A DNA stretch of 64,000 nucleotides from Fratercula arctica. Taxonomy: Eukaryota; Chordata; Aves; Charadriiformes; Alcidae. The stretch is taken from positions 185,836,455-185,900,454 of the forward strand of contig CANTUZ010000001.1 of assembly GCA_947846985.1 (NCBI GenBank), read 5' to 3'. The position numbers were made by a program, and so were the translations under genes. The notes beneath the pieces are model-generated. The model ran no database searches. It saw only the letters and a program-made list of their open reading frames with translations, and was not told the DNA's origin. This document shows, in pieces, positions 1-13,642 of this stretch. The stretch's first letter is position 1. Every line of letters begins with the position of its first letter.

Positions 1-2861
1 CTTGCTCACCCCCTCAGACTGCAGAAATCACCTTGTGAGCTGTGTGTGGCTTACAGCCATAGCTTGAACTGCTTGGATGCAAGCCTGCATTTAGGAGGAG
101 GCTTTCAAAAGCTGGCATGACACCTTTTTTAAACATGCCCTTCAAGCAGAAGCAATGGGACAAGCATAACCATAGCATGGCTTGAACCCACCAGAGGTAT
201 CCCAGAATACCAGTCTGTTTGGATTCTTTGCTAAATGATATGTGTAGGAAGGTACTATGGGATGGTCATTGTGAGCTGAAGCAAGGACCTATGATGGACA
301 GAACAAAGGCCATGGAGCATTTTGCACTTTAGGTTGCTCTTGAGCATCCATACCACTGAACAACAGAGATAGACTCAAGACCAGATGCTGCAAATGTTTA
401 TAAATTTATGAAGTCCTGACAGTGTAAACCTAAGTTTTCGCCTGGGAATGAACTGAACTCTGCCCTCCTACAATGAGATACTTGGAAGCAAGCATGGGGG
501 CATCAAATGGAGCTATTTTGCTGAATTTTTGTTGAATAGGGACAAATATGGTTGAGTTCTGCAGTTGTTGCCCTCCAAGAACGCAATGTCTCAAGGCTAT
601 AGCAATTGAAAAAGGAGAAAAGAAAATTGACAAAGAGCTCGTAGTACTCATGCAGAGGTAGTGGTGATAGGACAATTGCCACAGAAATATCTAATACCTA
701 TACTTTCAGTACGAAAACATTAGGAGTCTGCATTTAAATTCTTCACATGAGTGCTGGCAGAAGTCTTTGCCCTATGAAACTACTAAATTTCATGTGGATT
801 TACCAGAAGGCAGGGTCATTTGCACCCACACTGGTGACATGGGTGTCCCATGGGTATCCACAAGAGCCTCGCTTGCAGGAACAGCTATTGACAGGCTGTT
901 CAGAAGTGCCCACAAGTGAAGCAGGTTTTCCACATGCTCATGAGTCTGTGAGAAATACATCACACTTAAAACCGCTCATACACCAGAGGGAGGCTTTGCT
1001 ATTAGCTCTTTTGACAAACATATCCCCAGATTCGTGACTTGAAGACAGTGATGTGCTCCATGCCGAGAAAAGGGAGTGGAAAAGAAAATATTGCCATCTG
1101 CTTGCGTAGAAGTTTAAATTCATGCACCAGCTCTCCTGCACAGATAAAGAAGAATGAGTCTTCCCTTTTCGTTACATTCAGTCCTGAGAGTGAGTTCTCA
1201 CAGAGAGACCTGAAGAAAGACTGAAAGGGTGTTCACCATCAAGCCTCAGGCTCTGATTTAGGTGCCTACATTGAAAGCCTCCAGAATTCAGAGAACCTCT
1301 CTCCAAACCTCTCAATCAAACCATCGATCTGTTTGCTGAAGCTTTGTTAACAGTCAAGGGAACCTAGGTTGCTCATACAGACCCCCAAGGGACACACCTA
1401 GCCTCCATGGTGCTGCTGTTCCCATAGGGTCATTACGTATCACCTGGCTTTTGCAGGCTTGGGTTCTAACATTGTACTGGTATAATCGGGTTTCAAATAT
1501 TGAAGTGTTAAAATAACATTGCTAAAATCCACCTAACTGATGACAGCATTGTTGCCTGACAGCAGTAGAGATTTTTAAAAAAATCAGGTATCGATACTTG
1601 TTTTTATTTATAATATTTTGTGGTAACCCAGATATGGAATTGCCCAGACAACTGTGACTTAATCATGTGTAACTGCCAGCTTGCATTTTTGCAGGCACAT
1701 CTACCCTGACAAAGGCTTTTAATATTTAAAATCATGCAGATTATCTATTCAGCCCTCAGAAAACTCATTGTGATGAATTCAGTATCTCACTTTCAGGCAC
1801 TTCAACTGCTGACACCTTTCTTCAGGCTACAGAGAGACTTTATTAATTGTACTAAAAATCCTGTGCAAACGTTTTAAAAATATTATTTAGTACTCAGTAG
1901 AATATTTTTTTATTTGAGTATGTTACTATCTATCAACGTTGTCATGGGTCTCAAGATCTCAGAAGTGTTTTTTACTCTCCTTTTAGAATGCATTCTTATT
2001 CTAAGAGCCTCTGTTTATGCAAATTTATCAGTCATGGCTACTCAGAAATGCTTGTATCATATCTGGGGTCAGGAATTCAGCTGTATTTAAATTATACGCC
2101 AGATGGATGGGCAATGCATACATTTCAGTTCTTTGACAAGTTAATGAACATATCTCTTGGCAAAATGAGGTTATCTGAACATCCCAAATCGTCTGTCACA
2201 GTTGTCTCCAAACTTTTGGGCTGCAGCCTACTGTCAGCAATGAAAGCTGACCACCGCACTGTATCATCAACCTTTAACTGAAAAAACTCTAACAATTATT
2301 TGCTTGCCTAAGGCAACTGTGGGTATCATACCATGGCCTTGTCAATTACGGGGGGTAAATCCTGATTTATAATGAGTTTCAGAAATCTAGAAACATTACA
2401 TAATTAAATCTCTCATCCTTCAAGTAAGTTATATTATTAGCCATTTTATTCAACTGGCAAACTATGCAGAAAAAAAGTTTTCAACCCACATTCTCAAGCC
2501 AACCACTGATCTGGTTACCTTATTTTTGGAAGACTATCCAGAAACACTGTTGGCCCTAATCTTAAAGAGCAGTCAGGAAATAGAACTTTTCTTCACAGAG
2601 TATTTTCAGTTGCTCAGAAAGGAAAAGTCTGAGAAGTGGAAGTTGAAATTTCCTGCAGAAGACTTGCCAAGACTTGGCAAAACAAGCTAAACAGAACATT
2701 TTTGATCAGTTTTACCATCTAAACACCTACTACATTAACATAATCTGTACTTATGGGTGCTGTATTCCCTTGGAAATTGATTCACTGGTGTTGTAAACTG
2801 GGAACCCAAAATGTCCTTGGATTGCTTAAAATTAGTGGATAGCCAAAAAGTTGGTCTATAC
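1..2861. other. Intergenic, no gene recognised
   Basis: AT-rich single-copy sequence. Open frames here are under 100 codons, overlap on both strands and match no protein I know. I see no CpG island, no splice-flanked coding block and no clear interspersed repeat. If the human gene order holds, this lies between BMT2 and the 3' end of GPR85. Confidence 0.6.
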
Positions 2862-2975
2862 GAATCACCCAAGGTCACCCACGCAATGATGTTAGTGGCA
2901 AAGCTGCAATGAGAACCTGGAAGTTATTGGCTTTCATCCTAATGGTCACTTCACCAGACCAAGATACCACCATTA
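2862..2975 (-). repeat. MIR-like (CORE-SINE) fossil
   Basis: The plus strand reads like the reverse complement of a MIR-type tRNA-derived SINE. It has 'cccaaggtcacccacgcaat', then 'agtggcaaagctgcaatgag', then 'aacctggaagttattggctt'. The family pattern is 'cccaaggtcacacagc...agtggcagagc...gaacccagg'. The copy is heavily diverged. The exact subfamily (MIR, AmnSINE or another CORE-SINE) cannot be decided by eye. Confidence 0.5.
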
Positions 2976-3771
2976 TGGGAGATAATGATAATAAAACACT
3001 GCAGTGCTCTCAAATTGCACAGAAACTGCTCTTTCACTGTTCTGAAAAGCTACCATTCACTCTGAAAGTTATCAAAATTGCTGGGCCAACATACTCTAAA
3101 TACATAGTGTCACGAAGAACATGTACCTTTTCTTAGTAGAGTAACATTACAAAAAGACCAAGAAAAAAAATATGGAAGTAGAACAGAAAATCCTGTTAAA
3201 ATGTTAAAAAGGAAAGAATGGTAAATAATGGATACTATTCAGTCTTTCTTCAAGCTCCTACTGAACTCATATGTAATACTGGCTACAAGACACCGAGAGC
3301 ACTGAGACCACAGTTGCCCAGACCTCACTAATGTTGGAATCCCTTGCCATTTCTCCCTTTTGCCATGGGTTAGCACAGTGTCATTGAGAAGCAGAACCTC
3401 TACTAGACCACAGCAACTTATTCCTGTCTGGGCGATCCTCACTTTTGGCTCTTGCCATCCTCCTGCAACACAGCTGCTCTTTGCTTCTTTGTCCCTCCCC
3501 TTCCCTGGCTGATGTCATTCCCCTTTCTTGTTATCATCATCCTTTGAATCTCTGAATCTCAAATCCACATCTCCCCACTTTGCTCCAAGGACACTTAACC
3601 AAATTTGGTCTTTCTGCCAGCCTTCCCTTCAGGTATCCTCACCTCCCACCACTCTTTCCAATATCCAGTCCTATCCCTCAACCACTCCTTCAGTGGTTTC
3701 ATCACCTTCTTCTGTCCTCTGTCTCATCCCACAACAATTCAGTCATTATGCTGTCTCTTCCTTAATTTTGG

Positions 3772-3812
3772 AAAAAAAAAAAAAAAAAAAAAAAGGGGTG
3801 GGGTGGGGTGGG
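3772..3812 (+). repeat. A(23) run abutting a GGGGT tandem (G4 motif)
   Basis: Twenty-three A residues (3772-3794) are followed directly by GGGG-T-GGGG-T-GGGG-T-GGG at 3795-3812. Four G tracts separated by single T residues fit the canonical intramolecular G-quadruplex pattern with the shortest loops. The A-run junction suggests a retroposed poly(A) tail or simple slippage. No gene lies adjacent. Confidence 0.85.
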
Positions 3813-4242
3813 ATTCCTGTATCCCACTTATTTTGGCGACTATTCTGCCATCTTATTCTACCTTTCCTTTTTAAGCTCACTGACTGCAATCACTATCTGG
3901 AGTCATCTCCTTGGCTTTCACCAATTGTTTTCATTGAACCTTACTTTCAACATGACCTCTAATGACCTCTTTCTACCTAATGCTGTGAATGAGTATTTTC
4001 TGTTCCTCCTTCAGCTTTGATGTGACTTCATTCTGCTCTTCTTGGCCTATCATCTTTCCTTCTTTACCAAGAGGTTCCAATCTGCTCATGTTGACAGGCT
4101 ATCACTGACAATTATCACTGACAATTAGATTTTCAGGAAACAGCCTTTGTACTTTCTCCCAAGCTGCTCTTTTCTTCTGAGAATCCATCCCCTTGTTATT
4201 TTTCAATTCTTTTAAAACTTTTCAATCACCTCTCTCCCTTTC

Positions 4243-4320
4243 AAAAAAAAAAAAAAAAAAAAGAAAAGAAAAGAAGGGAAACAAAAGAAAAAAGAAAAAA
4301 AAGAAAAAGAAAAAAAAAAA
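4243..4320 (+). repeat. A-rich / (GAAA)-like microsatellite
   Basis: Nineteen or so A residues run into imperfect AAAAG and GAAA units ending in another A run. This is ordinary purine-rich low-complexity sequence inside the pyrimidine-rich tract. It splits that tract and may reflect an old poly(A) insertion. Confidence 0.9.
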
Positions 4321-4520
4321 CCTGAATATGCTGGGATCTCCTTGCCCATCATGCTTACCAACACTGTCTCATAATTTCTTTGGAATTTCACTTGTCTGTA
4401 TCCATCCTGTGTTATCTTTTAATTGTTTGCTTTTATACAGCGGCTGCATTTTCACAGAACCTAACACAAAGGAGTACTTGTCTATAAAGAGGCTATTGAG
4501 CAACATGGTTGTATAATTAC

Positions 4521-7500
4521 AAATTACAACAGGAGTTCAGATTTCTTTGCTGTAAGCATAATATGAAGACCTTGACACAAAGTAAAACAGAACTAAAAAG
4601 CTTAAGAAGGTGAACTCAGCCTTAAAACTCATTTCTTAGACATGCTGGGCATACATGAGTGTAATGTATACATCCATTGCCTGGCATACATCCATTGTCT
4701 TTATAAATTAAGGTTGACACACAGAATCCTGCCTTCACTGAAAGCAATAGGCATTTTGTTACTAATTTTGGTATGGTCAAGGCTTTTCCATCTGAGTCTT
4801 ATCATATGTACTTTTTCAATATTTGCAAAGAAGCAGTCAAGTAGAATATATACAACAATAATATTTCATAGTTATAGTCAGTGACTAGAAATTATCTTGA
4901 CAGCTTGGTTTCTCATTCTGTATTAGGTTTGAATGCTCAGTCTGACAGTACCCAGGTACCAAACGCAATGTTTAATGGCTCACATACATGACTTAAGAAA
5001 ACATTGCTTGTTTTTTTGTGGTAGCTAATTTTACAGAGCCTCTTCTGAACTTTAAACAAATAAATTATTTAGCAGCCAGCACTTGTCCTTAGATGGCATA
5101 ACTTAGATGTCAATACCACCCAAAGCATCCACATTTGCCAAACCTGTCTTGCATGAAATGGAATGAGGATATTTGCATAAGGAAAATGTCAAAGTAGGAA
5201 ATTAACCCCTTCAGGGGTTTCATATAATCAAATATTGCAATAGTTGTTATTGTATCAGCATTTACTTAACTGATGACAAAGGATCATAATATTCCCACCG
5301 ATACTGTGTTTACTAGTTAGACTGGTGGTCCTCCTGGTTGGGAGGAGGCAATGGGCCTTTAAATTAGCATGCTAAGAAGCAAATTTAACATGAACTTTTA
5401 ATACAAAAGATACAAAATTGAATTGTTATCTCCAGTAGAAAAAAATACAACAAATCTCAGCTTTTGTGACAGTATGCCTCTTAGAGGAAGGTAATCTATA
5501 TGGAAGAGTCTCCACAAACAATGGTGTCTGTCTTTCTGGAGATTTACATTGGAAAGAGCGATTGAATGCTGACTGGGGCAGACTGTTTGAGCCCGTTGTA
5601 GAACAGTGTCTGAGAGATGTGGTAAAACTGTGAGGGGCTTACACACCTATCTCCATCCTTATGAAATTTCTCATATCAAGTTTGGGCTGAAGAGGATTTG
5701 CTCAACCCATTCATTCCCTTTACGTACACTTCTTTCCACCTACTAAGAACAGAAACTACACACAGAAAACACTGAATGAAAAACCAGTTTCAAAAATTTG
5801 TGACCAAATAATCCATCTGGAGTAAATCCTTGGGCTGCTGAGTTTAGTGAATATTACTACTACACAAGGTGCTAGGGCCAGGAACCAGCCTATAATCTAA
5901 ATTGCTTCCAGTCTGCCCCTATGTAAAGAAGTGGGGATAAGGACTCAGCTGCAGCGCTACATCCCAGCTTACTGCAGATGCCCTTACCACCACTTAAGAA
6001 CTTACAAGGAGGTTTACAAATGAGTCCAAAAGCATTTTTTACAACTATTAGCATAGGAAGCTATTAATAAATGTCCCTCACCTTCCTTGCATCTGATTTT
6101 ATACTCACTTATCGTACTCTTAGTGTGATATTCCACGCCCTCCACAAGGGCTTAAGCTGTATCTACTTGGTATCAACTACACTACATTATTTTGGAGAGT
6201 CTGAGAAAAGTCTCTCTCTATATGTGTATATACTCCCTCTTGAAACCAGTCAAAAGATTGGTTTTGCACATAGACTATGACAGAGATTACATTTTAAGTC
6301 CTGCTACCTTATGCTCTCACTGAGAACTGGTCAAGTAAAAAACATAAACACTTATATAAATTATCAAGATCTTACAGTCTTTATTGAGACAAGTTTCCAC
6401 AAAAGAGAGGGAAAATTTTCCTTGAGTAGGAATTGCAGGAATCGAGCCAAAATTACAAGGATTACATACCAAATGGTGCGCTGCTTTCTCTTTTTCTGCT
6501 TTATGCCCATCTTGCTATAGCTATGACTAAATATGTTAATCAAAATCCTATAGAACTGTACTCATTTGTGTGTTTACTTTCCATTTACATAATCATCTTA
6601 CAAAAGGAGCATTTCTCCTTTGTGCTAGATTTCTTACGATGTAATTTAAAGTTGCAGTTCCCAAAATATCCTATTCTAGCAGTCCCACCACTATCAATTC
6701 TATTGCCCAGTCATTACCATAAATTATTATACAGGAGCTAAATACACATTTCCAGTCTTCATGATGTCCAAACAGTCCTGCAGTCAGAGAAATCAACTGT
6801 TCCCTGCGGTGTGCCCTAATAATCTGCATTGAGTGTTTTGGATCAAATTGGAGAAATTTCCAAAGCTTAAGGGCCTTCACAGAGAATTCAGGAAACACAT
6901 AATTGTAGAGTGCCTTAATTTCAAAAATAGGATTTGTGTGTCTGTAACACAGGAAATGCTTATGGAAATAAGCAAGCACATACACTGATATATATCTCCA
7001 TAATCAGTGCAAAGCTACAAATATGTTTTACTATTAAATATGTATTTTAAAACATATACAAACTTCATTAAGCATAAAATCAAATGCTCAACTGGTAATG
7101 GGTGGGATGGAATGGAGTAGCTGAGATGGCATGCATCTTCCAAAAAAACCAAAATCAAGAATGAAACTGATCTTCTCAGTCACTTCTGAGAGGCCAACAG
7201 GACATGAAATACTAACCAGCTCACAAAAAACGTTTACCTCTGGGCCTCTGCTTCTTCTGTTACTTCTTCTATTTTGAGAAGACAAGCAGGTATCAACTGT
7301 CTGTAGCCTATAAATGTTGTCTAGGCACTTCCTATCTCTGCTTACTGCTGAATTTCACTCAGGGTACGCACAACCAAAATCCTACTTAAACTCAAGATGA
7401 GATGGGTCACAGGCCCATGGTGGGCCAGTTCCACAGGAGGTGGGACTTTAGTCACTATAAGACTAGAGTAGTATTTTAACTGGCTCATAAACATGGGTGA

Positions 7501-10500
7501 AAACTTCGTTATATCCTCCAACATGCTGCCCACAGTAGTTATCAAGTATCTGTGCCACGCTCCTAAAACTACCTCAAGGACCTGATCCACCAAGATTTTT
7601 ATAGTGCAAAATTTTTTATTTTTAGCAATTTCTTCAACTTGCATAAGGAAGTTCGCATGTCTGAACTTGACGGTTATAGAATGAAAATAAAAGGGATCAG
7701 GAAATGCTGTAATTAATGGTGGCATGAGAATCATATCTATACCACATATATACACTGGCAAAAAGTGGGCAAGCTGCTAGATTATAACCATGCAAAAAAT
7801 GCAATGCATATATGATAACCTTCTTCATTTCAAAGATAACATTAATGGATGTATTTCTGGCCATTCTTTCTCTCCCCTCCAACATACTTGTTTTTTGGAG
7901 TTTGCCTTTGCATTCCTGAAATAAAAACTTTAACATTCCACGGAAATAAGAGAAAGAATGAACTGGAAGCATGTGACTATTAGGTTTCTTTTTTTTTCAT
8001 CATAAGTGATTATTTACATTCTTCAACCATAAACTTTGGGGGTTGATTTAAAATGTGACTACAACAATGTCACATATAGGTAGCATAATAATTGAAATTC
8101 AAATGTCATACTTGGAATTTTTAACTCCGCGTTACAGCAGAACTTGTCTTAGCCAAGCAATAAAAGGATGAAAAAAAAAATATACATCTTTAATTAGATG
8201 GCTCTTTAACAAAGGTGAAGTAGACTTTTCATGAATTATTTTGAATAATCTCTGGAGACAGTAATTCGCCTAGTATTTGGAGAAGTTTTGTTGTAGCTAA
8301 TGCAGAGTTCATTGAAGATTATATCAGATGAACTTTGGTTTTGTATCTCTTGTGCTTATTAAATACAAAGCATAGTACGAAAACTGTGATGTGAAGAACA
8401 AGTTCCTCAATGGGCTGCATCAGCCAGTTCACTGTCTAAAAACATTGTTCTTTAAATGCATTAAGTACATAAAACCACTAAGTACTGAAAATGTCAATAA
8501 TTGTTTTGTTATCTAAATTTTATGAAACATGTGGATGACCGCAACTATTTTATTTCAAATTGCTGAAGATCATTGTTACTTATTTCCTTTTTAGACTACT
8601 AAAAAATCTAACTTATTTACTGTGGCACTCCTTTGATCATCATATCCTTACGTAATTACACAGTTCAGCCAAATCAGCCAAACAAAAAACATCATAAAAA
8701 CTCTTCACTATTTATAATGAGCAATCTTTAAAATTCACCCTTCTTTTTACATGCTGGCTAGTTAAAGACTTTATCCATTTAAATGGACAGCTTCATCATA
8801 TTTTTTTCTAAGCATAAAGCATGAGCTATTTTCAGGCCACTCAAGGAAAGTCATGGTGTGTAATATCAAACTTTGATTTGTTGCTGGCATATGCGCTGTT
8901 GTCCTGTTGTTAATGGTCATGGCCAGAGAATGCTTATGATCATTACTGATTTAGATCACTGATTTATTCACAGTAAAAATCACTTCAGTAAACAAAAGCA
9001 GAGAGCATATATTGAATTTTAGTTCTGAAGAACAGTATCTCAGACCGAGCCTTCTCTTTTCTCTGAAAAATCAGTCAGATTAGTACTGTGCACCTACAGA
9101 TCTCTCAATGAATGTAAACTAGAAGGAAGTTGTCTATGTGATATGCAGAACTATACAGTCAACTCTTGCTTGTCTGTGGGTGTGTAACCCAGGTTGCAGA
9201 TTAGCAGTGCTATGCTAAAACAAAGCAGAAAAAAAGGAAAAACACCCACCCTTTTTCTTTGAATTTCTGATCTCACTTTTTACTTCAGCTTAACTTCATT
9301 CCTCGGTAAATGTAATAAACACAGGAAGTTCGTATCTAATGCACATACGCTTTGCATTACCTATGTTTTAGCTTTATGCAGGTTAGTCTACTCCATTTCT
9401 ATTTTCAATAAATGAGAACTGACTGTGTAACTATGACAGAGCTCAGCAACCCACAATTTTATTCCACATTTGCTAAAAAACAATTGTTTGTCAGAATACC
9501 TCTTCAATTCACCTCAAAAATCATCAGAATTCCCTTTTATATTCTTTTTCAAACTCATGAGTAATAACAGCTTGCTGCAGTACTGGACTTCTATTAATAT
9601 AAGTAAAATGTTGACAGCTTGAAAGGCAAAGCAAAGACAATACAAGTGAACAAACCCAATGCACCTAAAAGGAGATCGATAGAGTGGACTCCTCTGCCCC
9701 CAAGGCCTAGAGACTGAAGGAAAGCCGTTTTATAATAATATTTTGTGGCTGTACCAAAAACCTTGCATTAATTTGCTAACCGTACATTTTATTCATTTAC
9801 AGGGTCATTAGCACCACATATGCTTTAAAAAAATCATGTTATTGGGCAATGCAGCAATAACAGTGGTTTCTTTATGGAGGAGTTGGGAGAGGGGACAGTG
9901 TTTCCTGCTGCCCCCTCCCCATTCCCATTTTTCTCCGCATAACCTAGAGCATCTACTTCATGACCAAAGCCAAAAGCCAGAGATATCCAGTGCACCAGCC
10001 AAGTGTCATGGAATGACAACCCCATGTACCACAAATGCAGCTGGAAGGAACTGGCAGTCTCTCTCTGTCTTCAGGAAGGCAACTCGGACACAGACAAACC
10101 TTGGGAAGCTGCTGCAGGCGCTAATCTACTGGGGAAGAGGGATGGCTGAGACATTTCTTAAGGAGCAGGGGAAATACAAAACTTGGTATATGAAACATTT
10201 AATCTTGAAAAAGGACCAATGGAGAGGCTGCCAAAGAGCCAGTGGGGCAACAGAGGGCAGGAAAGCAACAGAAGCAGACAGCCTTTTCTCCAGGGAATCT
10301 GTTCTTACTCTTTTTTTTTTTTTTTTTTTTGCCACCAGGAAAATTAAAACTACTAACTTCACATTAGCCATGAGCAGTAAAGATCAATGCAGATATAAAG
10401 CAGTGTGATATTCTTTGCTATTCTGAAAGAAGGGTAACCTACCAGCCCTCTATTCTAGCTTTGGCAACAGCATAACTCCTGTACTAAATGAAAGCAAAAG

Positions 10501-11132
10501 GCTTTCCATCCCGTGACACAACAGTGTACTGAATTGGAATACACCTTCTTGCTCCTTTGAATTTATATCCTAATACATTAGGTTTGATATGCTGACTAGG
10601 ATCAAAATGACATCGATGACAAAAACTGCAAGCTCTGCTTTAATTCATGTATACATATAATTCGTGTAGGAATCTCTCTAAACTACTTGACACCCTGTGC
10701 CAGTGAGTTCCACGGAGTAATAACTTTGCATAAAACATTACTTCATATGTTGCCTTTTAATTTCACTGAACATCCCCTTGTTCTTTCAACACTGGAGAAA
10801 ATGAAAGGAAATACTTCTGTCACAAGACTTCTTACTGGAACAATTATTAAAAAATCACTTAAAAAAAGTACGTCTCCTCTGTCAGGTGGTAATACAATTG
10901 CATAATTTTCATAAGATAAAGGAATTGTATTCATATCAAAAGAAAAACATTTAGCAAAATATTTGCTTTCAGACTTGTTTACTGTTTATTATTTTAATTT
11001 ACATCAGTTACTGCTTGCTTGCAAAACTTCCAGGGAAATAATTTTAAATTGTTCTTTTTTTTTTTTTTTCCCCACTGCATAGTAAATACAGCCTTCTTAG
11101 TATTTCAGAAGCATACTACTATAGAAATGTTA
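4521..11132. other. Intergenic, no gene recognised
   Basis: AT-rich sequence with scattered frames of up to about 140 codons on both strands. None has a recognisable domain, splice context or codon pattern of a vertebrate gene. A T17-plus run sits at 10311-10331. The segment from about 8.0 to 9.5 kb is unbroken by obvious repeats and could hold conserved non-coding DNA, but nothing specific can be named. Confidence 0.55.
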
Positions 11133-11205
11133 GGGCCTGCTTTTGCTCCAAATGTAGTTAATGGGAAAACACCAACTGACTTTATTAGGAGTTAGGTCAG
11201 GCCCC
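11133..11205. repeat. Imperfect hairpin, likely old MITE/SINE fossil
   Basis: A 73-base near-palindrome. The left arm starts 'gggcctgcttttgctcc' and the right arm ends 'ggagttaggtcaggccc'. Internal arms 'aatgtagttaatgg' and 'caactgactttatt' also pair. The pattern resembles the repeated 'gggcctgat...tcaatgggag...atcaggccc' hairpin I know from turtle, crocodile and bird DNA. It lies 2.4 kb past the GPR85 stop and may be just outside its 3' UTR. Confidence 0.5.
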
Positions 11206-12262
11206 AAATTCGCAGCTTTTGAAATTTCATAGTTGAAAATTTTCTGGCTAATCTTCAGAACCGACTACTTCTACAACTATAACACTATTTACAACTTTAT
11301 TTATATGTACTTCTTTATTACAATATGTAATATCAATGTTCCTTGTAAAGGTTACTATTTTATAGAAATTAGACTGAAGTTATTGCCAATCAACCTTTTA
11401 ATAAACTTAAGTGGGATAACTTTCAGAATTTTTCTCAACATACGATTCAGTTTTTATTCACTCTTGCTATCTTTGACAATTGCTTAACTACCTTAATTTC
11501 AAAGCCTTTTTCGGTGTAATAAAAAAGTCCTTTTGGTAGAAGTTTATTGGTCCCATTTCAAATTACGTTCTGAAACATTCTTGTACTCATAAGGACTCAT
11601 CATTTTAGCAATTTTTCTGTTTCAACACAGTATATAAAGCCATGCCTCTCAACCAATCAACCTCAGTATAAAAGTGTAAGTGAGGTCAAACAGATTGCTC
11701 ACTAAATCTTTGATCAAGTTGTCTGATCACATATAGACACAACTCTCTGAATTGTTGCATATGTTGTATAATGTTATCATACAAATTTAAGCATTTCCAT
11801 TATTGACTGCTGCTTGTGTATGTATATATTAACTTGCTGGTCATAAAACTACAACAAAGGACAAGATACACCAATACTGAATTAAGACCTCTAGTCTTGT
11901 CTCTCCAAAAATTAAGAAAAATCCGTATTCTTTATGATTGACCAACTCATGATGTTGTGCTTCAAATATACATATTTTCCAAAATTAAACTGTGAAGTTA
12001 ATGTCAAATACTGTGTTGTAACTTTAAATATAACTGACATATTAGAACAGATAGATGGGTAATTATGATAAACTACACAATAGTGCTGCTGTAGATAATA
12101 TCATTTATCAATCCTGTGGTCCCCATCACTCATGCATTTACAGTTTGGGAATACAGTGACTGCAAAGGATAATAATTCATAATGGCTACATTCTCAGTAC
12201 TTCATGCTAGCTCACTAGACAAAATAAAAAAGGTTAATTGTATAACTGGAAAAATGTAAAAT

Positions 12263-13642
12263 TTTATTCCAAGAAAATTAACAAGCTACACAGGTAAATT
12301 TTGGCAAATGCAACTTTATATTGAAATCCACACATCTGTATCTTAAAGAAGGAAAGACTCACAGACTCTAATGTATTTCTAAAATACTAAGAAATCATAT
12401 TATATGCTTTCACAAGTTAGAACTTAAATAATTTAAAACAACCAATACACCAAAATGTGCAGAAAATATAAACAAGACTGTGCCTTCAGTAGAATAAATG
12501 CTTCACAAATTGTGCAAGATATCATACTAAGGCTGCGGTCTCCCCATGACAGCTGTCTTAAAATATAAACATACATCAACTGCCTGTGTTTCTCAGAACA
12601 AACTAGAAAGGGCGGCACACCTAGAAAAAAATCATATCATCCCAGTGATGTGCATACTCATTTTGGGAACCATTGGAGTAAAAAGGAAAAAAGAGGACTA
12701 AGTGATCTTTCATGCACTCCCAAATGAATGACCAGAGTTATTGATTCAATTTTCCTTGCTTATTTGCTTCAATGCTAAACAAAATGGAAGATACTAGATA
12801 ACCCTTTAAGGCAACATGTGTTTATTCTGTATAATTATAACTGTTCAATTATGACTGGATATTATCATTAACGTTGCCTAACAGACTGATATCTAGCTTT
12901 TTAAAAAATATAAATAAGAGTCTATTAAACTTTATACCAAATCAGAAAAAACCACAGAATACAGTTAAATGTTAGTAATTTCACTGTTAAGGAAAATGGT
13001 ATTTAGAAAGAGTAATATATTTGGAAAAAAAAAAAAAAGTAAAGTCTAAATCTGAACAAAAATACTGCTTTGGAATGCTCCCCAAAACTTACTCACAAGG
13101 CAAACAGATTTGTAAGTGTGATAATCCAATAATGCATGGCACATCTTTAATCAGTTACAGTACTTGAGTCCCCAGTTTTCAGTCTTTGCAAAACAATAAT
13201 TGTATGAAATGTTTTAAAGGTCTTCAGATGTCTAAAATTAGTTTTATCAACACATTAACCTCATATCAACTTAATTTATTAAGATGTCCAATGCTAATCT
13301 TTTTGATGGTCTTATTTTATGTAGTGATATACACAGCATTTAGCACTGATACTTAGCACCTGCTACTTTCATAATCTAGATTTCAACCACATAAAGGAAT
13401 TCAGGGCAGTAGTTCAGTCCTTTGTTCTTAATTACAAACCTTCAGCAGTGGTCAGCAGGAACATGTTTAGGTTTAAAATAGGATTAGAGGTGAGCTATTG
13501 CAAAGACTGCAGAATGTTGCCCAAATCCTTACAACTGCTGACATCCCATTCTTGATTTTCTTCTCAAGACATGGCTACAGGCCACAATTGCTTAGCAGAG
13601 AATGGTAGTGTTTCACAAGGCTAAAGATTTACAGATGCTCCC
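12263..13642 (-). other. Probable GPR85 3' UTR with candidate poly(A) signals
   Basis: Downstream of the GPR85 stop on the minus strand the sequence is AT-rich, with no recognised repeat for over 1.3 kb. Canonical AATAAA hexamers on the minus strand occur at 13275-13280, 12821-12826 and 12263-12268. Any of these could end the transcript. The lower boundary given is simply the farthest of the three. Transcript evidence would be needed to choose. Confidence 0.4.

Larger units (their letters stand above)
3430..4520 (+). repeat. Pyrimidine-rich tract, probably a decayed LINE (L2/L3/CR1-like)
   Basis: About 1.1 kb is strongly C/T-biased on the plus strand, unlike its flanks, and is interrupted by two A-rich runs. 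Around 4005-4040, 'cttcagctttgatgtgactt' followed by 'cattctgctcttcttgg' resembles the DNA behind the reverse transcriptase block LSAAFDTVDHxLLL of L2/L3/CR1-type LINEs, with frame-breaking changes. No intact coding remains. The pyrimidine bias also fits the sense strand of such elements. Simple low-complexity DNA is the alternative reading. Confidence 0.35.

Noticed and set aside
9836..10408. 190-codon plus-strand open frame
   Set aside because: No recognisable domain; it runs through a T20 tract read as poly-Phe and overlaps opposite-strand frames of similar quality. Most likely chance.
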